Positions 54,416 to 64,000 of a stretch of DNA of 64,000 nucleotides are shown in pieces. The notes below the pieces were generated by a model that did not search any database, was not told where the DNA came from, and saw only the letters and a program-made list of their open reading frames with translations. A program made the translations under genes and the position numbers. Source of the DNA: Pampus argenteus (taxonomy: Eukaryota > Chordata > Actinopteri > Scombriformes > Stromateidae); NCBI GenBank assembly GCA_036937835.1, contig CM072862.1, positions 11,708,501-11,772,500 on the forward strand, read 5' to 3'. Within the stretch, counting starts at the first letter, position 1, and each line of letters begins with the position of its first letter.

Positions 54416-56317
54416 TGCACAGAAGGACAGAGAGAGACGGGTAGGAGGGGTAGAGGGTGATGGGGTGCGTGGGATTCAAGGGGGGCTGGAAAGACGGGAC
54501 AAGAGAAGAACGGGTAGAGCAAGAGGAGGAGCAGAGTTGGAGAAAGAGAGGGAAAGAAGCCTGGAGGCACCTTGCTTCTTAACCTACACCCTCCTCCCCC
54601 CTCATCTCATCTCTGAACTCTGCACCTTCTGCCTGCTTGTATTGTTTCTTTCACTCTTTCCTTTCTTTCCCCCAGTCTCCCCTTCTGTGCTGCCTTTCTT
54701 CCTAAATGACTTCATATACCCCCAAGACACACTTTTTAACCAGTTTTATTGCCCAACACAACTCGGGCTACTCTCCCTTTCCTTCTGCTTCCTGTATGTC
54801 TTGAACCCCTACTGTACTGTATTTTCCTGTACCCTCCTCCTCTTTTTCTTTTCACCCCCCACCTCTCCTGGCCGTTCTCCCTCCATCCACCTCTCTCTCC
54901 TTTAGTTGCCGTGTGTCTCAGTATCTCGGGTCCTCCTGTACCCTGTACCTGTCACTGTGCACAGCCCTTTGACAAATCACGTGAAGGGCAGACTGAGTTT
55001 TGTAGGACGAGACAAAGCTTAAACATATGGCTGCCGTGTTCCCAGGTGCTCTGCCGTGTGCTGTAGCAAGTCCCTGGGAGTTCTTATATATAACATTAGC
55101 TACCTGTCTGTCGACCAGGCGAGATGTCTTTCTGTCTATTTATTATATATATTATACCATTTTGTTTCTGTTTTAATTTCTCCATAAGCCTTACTGTAGT
55201 TTTGCCAGTTTTTACATAAATAACTTTTCTGCTAGTTTCCAAACTTTTAATGTGATTTAATTGAATTAATCTGTTAAAACTCTTTATATGAAATTGTCCA
55301 AGTAATGTTGTCATTTATAAAAATCTCAGTCAGTTCATCAGTCTGCTATATTTAGGAGGGTTGTATGACACATCAGATACAGCACAATAGTAAGTAATGA
55401 TGACAATGTGTGTGTGCATGTGTGTGTGTGGGCATTATAACTTGCAATAAGGGTGGATGATGAGTATGAGATAGATGTGTATGGATGTCATATGTATGGT
55501 TTGGTCATTACGGTCATACTATTGTAAGAGGTTAGTAGTGAGAGTGGTGCAGTTTGTGTTTTATTCTGTATTTATCATGTGAACCTCTGTCAGTTTGCAT
55601 GACAGTATTTTGCTCTCTGTAGAGTGTGTTTGCCACTTCTGACTTTTCTCACTTTTTATTAAATTTTTAAAAATCAATTTTTTAAATTATTATGTATACT
55701 TGTTGTTTAGTAGTTGTTGATACCTTACTTTGGATGTAGATTGGATTGTTTTTGTGATATTTTTACTTTGACGATGAAGAGATGTCTAAAAAGACATGAT
55801 TTGACCTGAGTTTTCAAATGTGGAAATGAAATCCATTATCTTCACTGAATAGATTTCCTCACACATGTACAATTAGATTAGGGAAGTTGTTAATATTTGC
55901 TTTTAGTATTTGCAGTATTTTGACATCCAGAGAAAAGCATTCAAGAATATTTTACTGCAATAATAACAGAGCTCTTACACACAGTGACAATGACAGCTGG
56001 TTTGAAAATTAACTGATGATTACATGTTAAATGTCAAAATCTTCCTCACATAAGACAATCAAACTGAACCATTTGTGTGACGGATGCATTTGTGTCATGT
56101 CAGTATTTAGAAAATTCTAACATTTAATTTTTTTTTTTTTCAATGTGATACAACAACTCTGTATAAGCTCAGTTGAACACATTGGGTCATACACGTATGA
56201 CCCAGTAATTTTGATTTTATCATTACTGTTCCTCTGAAAGCACACACTCACACAAACACACATCACACAAAACAGATCACATCAGTTTGTCCTGCTAATG
56301 AAGATAAAGCGAGATAT

Positions 56318-56400
56318 GAGTGTTTTCTCACTGCACTCAATGCCAATTAAGTGCCCCATTTAATGCCAATTAGCCACTGAACCTCAATTTGTGTCATGTT
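56318..56400. promoter_or_regulatory. candidate conserved element with repeated AATGCCAATTA
   Basis: AATGCCAATTA occurs at 56339-56349 and 56362-56372, with AAGTGCC between. It joins an NFI-type half-site (TGCCAA) to a homeodomain core. Confidence 0.3.
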
Positions 56401-58429
56401 ATTTATTCTTTTGAGTTTTTCTTTCTTTCCAAAATATCAGTCGACACGGAGAAGAACCGTTCGTTTATTCATTAAACACTGCAATTACAAAGATGTTTTA
56501 GGCATGAGACACAAACACATATTAACACAGTGGACACACATAATGTACTGTAGGTTCTGGTATGTCTCACCGCATTCAGATTATGGTTGTTGTTTGGTGT
56601 CAGCTCATTGTTTTGGAGTAAAGATGTGGATTATACTGCAGGAGTGGTTTGGGAAGTTTTGATGCTTGAAAAACTTGTCACTCCTTGAATTCAAACTTAA
56701 AACTGCTGACACACGTTTTTCTTGTAAGTAATACAAACCAACAAACCAATTAGCCCATAACACAGATGTGATCTTTGTGTCCTAGATTTGATAGTCTAGA
56801 TTATGTCTGATAACACTGACAAGGTACAATGTTAATTATTAAAGCTGGTAGTCATGCAGTCAAGTATAGTAAGTTTATTTTCTTCATCATTTAGATTTGT
56901 GACGAACCTGCTAATATTCCCAGGGTGTTTCAAAACTTTCTTAATATAGTGTACATTTGAACTGATATTTATTTATTTGATTCATTTAATTTTAGGTTCG
57001 GCCCTGTCTACAGCCGTACTCACCTTCTGTGCCGGAGCTCCTGCCTGCTTCTCTACGCTGGGGATGTGCGGACTGCAATCTACTGCAGGTAATAAACTGA
57101 CTATAGATAAATACTTCATACAACCCTACTTTAATCCAAACAATCCGTTTAAACTTTAAAAACTTTAAACCAAAACAAACCATAAAATGTACAGTCACAG
57201 AGGTGTTTTTTGTAAGGACTTGCTAAGGACAGTTTTATTTTTCATGAAGTTGACATTTTAGATGCAAGATTCGGTTCTGAGACCTGAGACTTTATTTAAC
57301 AACTGAACAGGAGTGTTATCAACTGTTTAGCAATAGACGGATATACAGTACATACCCAGTTAGATACATAGCTAGAGACAAAGGAAAGTTTAAGAGTGAA
57401 GGAGAAAATTACAGTTACAGTAGACAGCAGTAACAAAAGAGATGGTTCGAAGGAGAAAAAGACAATGTTTGGGAATGTCCTATAAAGTTTTGAAGTTCTT
57501 TCCTTCTTGCAAACTTAACTTGCATTTGCTGGCGTGCAGAATAATTTTGGGCTTTGCTCATCTCAGGGGCAATGGCCTCAGGGGCAGGCAGACCCCCATG
57601 GGGGACAGGTGTCAGGCAGGTGTGTACTGTATGTGTGTGTGTGTGTCAGTGAGTAATGGCGCTATCAACTGGCCTCCACGATCCATCATGCGCGTCCCTG
57701 GCCTCGCACCTCTAGGGCTGAAGCACACATGCACCCACGCACATTTAAATGAGCGTAGACACACATACACGCACATATGCGCAAGAATACACGCCTACAC
57801 AAGCAGATGTACTTATGCATGAAACACTGAACAAACCAATCAGACGAAGTGCAGCTTTTTTTTTCTCTGTTGCAAACACACACACACACACAGCAACATT
57901 ATACATTGATCTGATTAATACTGCTGGTAAATAAAAGAGAAAATTGAAGTAAAGTTTCAAGATTTTTTTAAAAAAAGTTTAGTGGTTCTTTAACTCTTAA
58001 ATGACTTTAAATGATCATACCCACATAACCATTCAATCGTTATTAGCAGAGGTCAAATATTTCAAGACTTTGTCTAGATTTCAATCAGCTACTCCAGACA
58101 CTTGCTGATTCAAAGACAATGCTACTAAAACTTAATTAAACACTAAATGTGAATGCTTTTGTATTGTTTAGCTTGTTTACCATACACCCCCCCACACACA
58201 CACTTCTTCCCATTTCCTCTCAGTTCAGTTATTTTTTTGTCTCTTTTGTTTCCAGTCTTTCTATGCGTCCGCCGTCTTCCTTCATGTAGCAGAAAATCTT
58301 TCTGAACAAATCTCTGTTCAGTTATTATCTCACCGGGGGAGGGTGGTATTATAATTAACAAAACAATAAAAGTTTATTAATGAACATTAAAATGCAAAAT
58401 AGCAGGAAGAGAAGACGGTGGGTGCTATC

Positions 58430-58720
58430 AATCAAAAAGAAGTGACTCCCTCGCTTTTTTGAGTCTTAATTAGCCGACTGCTCATTAATGGGCTGAGTGT
58501 GTTTGTGTGTGTGGGTGCAGGGGAGGTTACAAAAGGACTTTAATTGATCAGTGGCCCCTAAATGGGCTATCAGTAAGTTGAAGACAAAAAAAATGTAATT
58601 TATAGATTGGTGTCAGTTTTATCTTCAAGCCAACTAATTATGAAAGCCGAGGAGTGCAGATTTAACTTGGTTGAAGGCCTCATTCAACAATAACCTAATG
58701 TACATTGGACAATTGCAAAA
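58430..58720. promoter_or_regulatory. candidate conserved non-coding element
   Basis: Contains GAGTCTTAATTAGCCGACTG, CTCATTAATGGGCTGA, CTTTAATTGATCAG and CAACTAATTATGAAAGCC. Four TAAT-type cores in 300 bp of complex sequence, with one short TG run. Confidence 0.3.
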
Positions 58721-58994
58721 CGGCCAAAAATGATTTTCTGCTTGTTTTTTTTGTTTTTTTTGACATTGTAAAACAAAGTCAGAGGTCTCTAATATACATA
58801 TAAAATAATGGACAAGTAGATTATTATGTCTTAACTAATGTATGCCTTGTCTTGCATTATCGCTAACATTGGAATAAGACACAGCAGCTGAAATGCTAAA
58901 CTAGGATTAATAAACTAGATTGAGTAATACAACACATCTGCTGCTTTGTTACATACACATATAGATATATTAGGCATTATTCAAAATATGAGTG

Positions 58995-59121
58995 TTCTAT
59001 TTTTGCCTTTTTTCTCTGGCCGGACCCACAGGCTTTTCCCACAGAGCTGCCACAATACATACAGTACTACCTCACTCTATACATGTGTGTTTGTGCCTGT
59101 GCACATGCATGCACATGTGTG
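58995..59121. repeat. 127-bp exact direct duplication, copy 1
   Basis: Identical over its full length to 61862-61988, 2.87 kb away, in the same orientation. It begins TTCTATTTTTGCC and ends GCACATGTGTG. No known family recognised. Confidence 0.97.
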
Positions 59122-60164
59122 TATTTTTTAAAATAATTTTGTACACACATAGAAATGTAATAGGGTAACCCTGCAAAGCAGCACTAATCAATATTTTTAT
59201 ATTAGCTTATATGACTGTAACATGAAAAGGTGTTGAGCCCACAGAGATTTATTACCCATCACCCACCCAGCAGTTCCCCTCAGCACTGTGGAGCTTTTTA
59301 GCATCTTTCAGTTCATTGTTTTGGTTTTGCAACCTGTTTTGGTTCACTCCCATTTGCCGCAGCAGCTCTGATGAACCCACTGTATGCCTGTCTAGCACCA
59401 AACAACAGAAAAAGTTAGCAATTAATGAAAATAGTTGAGCATTTAGCAGCTACTTAGCAAGATATTTCACCAGGAGTTGGTGGAGATCTAAACAAATGCT
59501 TCTGTAACAGGAGACTGAAAACTAAACTTGAAGTTTAAACTGTGACAAACTCATGATGTCAGTACCTTGCAGCTAGTATATGGACAAACCAAGCCTATTA
59601 TTTTTTGCCCCACCTTTTCACTCTCATTATGCCACTGCTCTCTCTGCTAGCACATACTGTACCACTGTCCCACAACATTAACTAATGTCTTGCATCGCAT
59701 GTTGTTATTCTGAGAAGAATATAAAAGTCTTGGTAAATTACAAGGTAGTAAACAGCACTATTTTCCCCTTAACTTTGAACTGTAGATGCCACAAACAAAT
59801 TCCCACAGTCTATCTGCATATTCAGACATAATTATTCGTTATCAACATACATATGCTAAGAGACTGTATGAACTGTGTGCTGTTTCATGACTTTATTTCT
59901 TTTTTTTATCTGATATACAGCCATCAATACAAAGTAATGGAGGTGAAAGAGACTGGTGTGATATGATACACGACAGTAAGTCCAGAATGTCACAAAAACA
60001 TCATGGACCTTAAGCCAGTGAGACATATAGGCTGCCCTTATGAAGTTATATTTAACAGTATGGTTTGAACCAATCAAAAGCTGCCTCCCCCACCCCTCCT
60101 GTACCTCACACGCCTACCCCCAAACCACACACACACACACACCCACACAGGCCTGAACACATAT

Positions 60165-60310
60165 ACAGCCCAGCTCGATTTATAATAGTTGGCATGACCC
60201 TGTGCACCCTCTCAGGGAGGAACTAAGAGAGTTCAAATCATGGCCTAATTACGCCCCGCTCCGCTTCGCTCCCTCCGCCCTGTACTCTCAGAAAGTAGAG
60301 CGTATGGCCA
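60165..60310. promoter_or_regulatory. candidate conserved non-coding element
   Basis: GGCCTAATTACGCCCCGCTC then CGCTTCGCTCCCTCCGCCC: a homeodomain core next to GC-box-like sequence in an otherwise AT/CA-rich area. Confidence 0.25.
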
Positions 60311-60963
60311 CAGCACACACATAGATACCAACACACATCGTCTGCTTTCAGAACAGACGGCCTGTTTCAGAATTAACTCCCCTGCTTCTGTCACACACAC
60401 ACACAGTCATACACGTACATGGTCAACTGTTCTCTCCCACAAATCTTGCCATGTGTGGCACTCTATATCAATTATACACACACATATCTCCTGAGTCAAC
60501 CTACATTTTTCTCTCGGTGAGACCCAGTCACTGTGCTGCGAGTTCATGAAATGTATTCAGATACCTGAGAAAAAAGGGTGAGGGAAGAGACAAAAGACAC
60601 TTGAGTAATACTCAAAATGTATGAATGTGTGTCTTTCTAAATCTAGGTAAATGCATACATAAAATATCCTGTATGGTTGCTGACAGATAACAGACTAAAC
60701 TTCAGGATAGTGTGGGCATATAAGAATCAAGAATCATCTTTATCGGCTTTATTATAATGCTGAAAAAAAAAATTAAATAGGTAAAAAAGTTACTTCAAAT
60801 ACATACAGTACGTGGTTATGTACATTGTATACAGCCTGCTCGAATATAATTATATAAATACACCTAATTCATTATATGTATACATGTTTTTGCACATCTT
60901 GTATTTTAAATTGAAATAAATATATAATTTCTAGCTACAGTGGGTATTATAGTGTGACAGTGT

Positions 60964-61139
60964 GATTGCACAGCAGCTGTTTATAAGTGTGGTGGCGAGA
61001 GGAAAGAGTCATGGCAACGGTGTGAGGGGTCTGCAGTGATTTTCCCCTCCCTGAGCTGGCACAGGAAGTACATCCTCTACTGGGCGTTTTTGATGACTGT
61101 GTTGACGTTGGACTCCCACTTCAGGTCCTGGAAGATTGT
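60964..61139 (-). mobile_element. non-LTR retrotransposon (LINE) ORF2 C-terminal remnant
   Basis: On the minus strand it reads DLKWESNVNTVIKNAQ, stop, then RMYFLCQLREG. This resembles the region after the reverse transcriptase in fish LINEs (DLKW...N...KKAQQRMYFLRQL). An in-frame stop and decayed downstream sequence show it is inactive. The clade (Rex1- or L2-like) is uncertain. Confidence 0.65.
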
Positions 61140-61734
61140 AATTGTAATATTAATTCTTTTAAAAAGGTTTCACTGGGAGTATTTCTAATAACTTCTCAGC
61201 TCTACTGACGGTTTTGAGGCCTCAGAAGTTCCCAGTGCTTCTGATGGCTTACTGACAAGCTCCCATTTTCAGGAGACAAAAAAAAATCCAAGTTCCTGCT
61301 AATGTTCTTAACCATCAAAATGTAGTCGAGGGTAGGAAAAAACAGAATAACTGGAGGCGTAAAACGTTCCAGACCTCTCAATGTCACTTTTCAGACACAA
61401 AGTTTTGGTTTAGATCACCTGACTGAAGTTTCATTCTCTATCAAACTTACATACACACAGGTAATCTCTGTTAGTATGTGAGAGGAAGGCAGACCTGATG
61501 AAAGAGAAAATGATTAAATTGGACGCTGACTGTTTCTTCTTCTCCTTACATTTCTGCCACATGATCACTCCCCCACAAACACCAGTCTCAGGTTGCTCAG
61601 TGACATTCTGCATTTCTTTCCAAATGTCCATATTTGTTTAAAAAAAAGAAAAGAAAAAAGAGATGAAACTTCAATTAAATTATGACGAAAAAGAGATGGA
61701 GATTGTAATGAGATAATAAGGGAAACACACATAC

Positions 61735-61790
61735 TGTGTGTGTGTGTGTGTGTGTGTGGTGGTGGTGGGGGGTGGTGGGGGGGGGGTGTC
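61735..61790. repeat. (GT)n and G-rich simple repeat
   Basis: About 11 GT units followed by a GGT/G-rich run near 61758-61788 that could form a G-quadruplex. Confidence 0.85.
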
Positions 61791-61861
61791 GAGTGTCTTG
61801 CAATAGAGGGGGGGAGAGATTTGAATTGGCCCAGTGGAGTCACAGCAACTCGGCGGCTCTA

Positions 61862-61988
61862 TTCTATTTTTGCCTTTTTTCTCTGGCCGGACCCACAGGC
61901 TTTTCCCACAGAGCTGCCACAATACATACAGTACTACCTCACTCTATACATGTGTGTTTGTGCCTGTGCACATGCATGCACATGTGTG
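61862..61988. repeat. 127-bp exact direct duplication, copy 2
   Basis: Identical to 58995-59121; the flanks differ immediately on both sides. Confidence 0.97.
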
Positions 61989-62800
61989 CATGTGTGTGTG
62001 TATGTACACGACTTTGACCTGTCCTTGAGAAGATGTGGCTTCCACTGAAACTGCCGGGAGAGAAAGAAACAGAGAGAAAAATGAGAGAAAGAGCAATGGC
62101 AGAATAAAGAAAGAAATATGTGAAAGGGGAAAGAAAGAAAGGAAAAAAGAAAGAATCATTTTAACCCTGTTAGATATATATATATGGCCATTATATTTTA
62201 TTGATGATAATTTGATTAAAACTTATCTGTAAGCACCCAAGATGATCTTTGAACTTACCACCTTTACTTAAATCTCTTTTTAACAGTTCTTGTGGGGTTT
62301 TTAAAAACTTATTACACACAATTATCTTTATAGCCCTGGTCTAGAAAGGTCAATCAAAGTTGAAACTTTGCTTTGAAATTAAAACAAACTACCTTAACAC
62401 GGACGGAGTAAAAAGAGGCAAAATTACCTCTTCTGTCTCTCTGCAACTCTTCGATAACATTTTCAAGCTGTTTTTAATGTTCTCCCTCCACTTCCCTTCA
62501 TCAGTGTAGAGTTAATAAGAGCCTACAGTGTAATATGTCCCTGTCTCGTTTCACTGCTGCACGCTACTTGACTACACGGTAATGTAATTGTTTCATGGAC
62601 ACATGCTTGCTAACACACGCACACACAGGCATGCAAAGCCTTGTAGACAAACACACAATCCTACCAATCGCTTTGATGGGAATGTGACAGGACAGAGAAA
62701 TGTGATTTGATTCTATTTACAAGCCTTTTTGTAATGACAAACCCCAACAACAGCAAGTGTTTGTTTGCTCTGTGTTGACGACTGAAGATGGGTGAAGAGA

Positions 62801-62826
62801 GTGTGTGTGTGTGTGTGTGTGTGTGT
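62801..62826. repeat. (GT)n microsatellite
   Basis: About 13 GT units. Confidence 0.9.
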
Positions 62827-63100
62827 AACTCTTCAGCAGGCTGACAATATTTCAGTCTGCTGTATAATTAATTTTTTATTTAATATACTGTGTGTGTACG
62901 TGTATGTCTATGTTAATATCTAGAAAGGGCATCTCATTCAGGTATTGATGTGCTTCAACCTTGACGCCTTCCTTTCTCACACTACACACACATACATGCC
63001 TACAGTATACCTGAGTGGAGCAAAGCAAGGGGTGTAATGGAACTCAATTCAATGGGAAGCAGCGCTGAGAATAGATCACTCATTACTTGTCCCGAGGTCA

Positions 63101-63136
<36 letters not shown>
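63101..63136. repeat. (CA)n microsatellite
   Basis: About 18 CA units. Confidence 0.95.
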
Positions 63137-63138
<2 letters not shown>

Positions 63139-64000
63139 GCCTGACTGCAGGTGCCTTCTAGCATATATCTTGTCTACCTTCATTCTGAATCATGGCAGCA
63201 GATGCTTTTTCCTTTGGCAGTGTTTGGTAGAAAAAACACCATGACACTAACGCTGCTTGGCTTACGGCTCAATTTCCACTCCTGCCACCTGTAGTAAACC
63301 TGTACTATATGTTACTGACATTGAGATTTTTTAATTTTCAGAGTTGCTATTCAATAATTGCAGTATTACTGATTTGATTTTTTTTTAATTGGCAAAAATC
63401 TTTCTTGTCAAGCAGTCAACACAGCTTTTTTAAATGTATTTATTAACTCTGAGGCCCTGTAGCAGATTTAATATTTTTTAAGCAACAATTTATTTTTATC
63501 TTCACTTATAAGAATCTGCACAACATACTTCATTTTTCTTATTATTGTATGTTTTGTTGGGAAGGCTTCTGATTGGTCATTTTTGCTGAACCAGTAAATA
63601 AATAGGTCAAACTTGAACTTTAATATACAGTGGTTGCTTATGGTTTGTTATAGCTCATGAAATTAAAGCAAGCTAAAGAGAGAGAAGCGAGAGAAAGACA
63701 GATATGATGGAAGTGGTGAGAGTAGCTTGATCTGGCAAGGCTAGCAGTGTTTTGTGTGTGTTTGTGTTTGTGTCTGTGTGCGTTGGAGGAAGACAGACGA
63801 GGCTCAGTATGTGACTTCTGCTGAAAAGAGAACATCTCTGATCTCATCTGCCACAAAAATGACATACGTGTGTGTGTGTGTCTGATGGACTGTCTAGTCC
63901 ACTCAGTGTGTTTGTGTATGTTAAGGGGGGGTTGGGGGTGCGAGGGTGTCTTAAAATGTCACTTGGCACTCTTCCCTGCAGCTGTATCTTTGACTTGACG

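Noticed and set aside
54465..55066. 146- and 105-codon plus-strand frames
   Set aside because: They arise from a CT-rich stretch with low complexity (Leu/Phe/Ser/Pro); no family and no splice context.
61565..62048. Overlapping open frames on both strands around the GT/G-rich repeat
   Set aside because: Driven by the simple repeat and by the 127-bp duplication; no protein similarity seen.

Overview
The window is vertebrate nuclear DNA, almost certainly from a ray-finned (teleost) fish. Evidence: long genes split into short GT-AG exons, abundant CA/TG microsatellites, dispersed repeats that resemble teleost families from memory, and greb1 followed by lpin1 in the same order and orientation as in other vertebrates. 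Finer taxonomy is not supported by the sequence.

Both genes read on the minus strand. lpin1 (phosphatidate phosphatase lipin-1) has its first 14 coding exons at 9145 down to 104; its catalytic C-LIP exons lie beyond the left edge. A probable 5'UTR exon and promoter sit near 11.73-12.02 kb, with a full palindromic CRE and a TATA-like box. About 12.0-17.2 kb is intergenic; no NTSR2-like gene, which lies here in mammals, was seen.

greb1 (growth regulating estrogen receptor binding 1) is complete: 33 coding exons from 35285 down to the stop at 18209. I assembled them by hand from splice signals and homology; they join in one frame to 5949 nt, or 1982 residues. An untranslated leader exon with a strong donor lies at about 40.99-41.11 kb, giving a 5.7 kb first intron.

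Rightward of the greb1 promoter, 42.2-44.6 kb holds a repeat-derived segment with a CTCF-like core, a CpG-rich candidate divergent promoter and weak candidate plus-strand exons. From 44.6 to 64 kb I find no convincing gene: it is microsatellites, a LINE remnant, a 127-bp exact duplication and several homeodomain-site-rich blocks that look like conserved non-coding elements.

The two genes act in different pathways. Lipin-1 makes diacylglycerol from phosphatidate and acts as a transcriptional coactivator. GREB1 is a chromatin-associated steroid-receptor cofactor with reported glycosyltransferase homology. I see no new multi-gene system. The most unusual items are the Q-rich greb1 exon, splice donors embedded in CA repeats, two perfect hairpins, and the unexplained divergent transcription unit.
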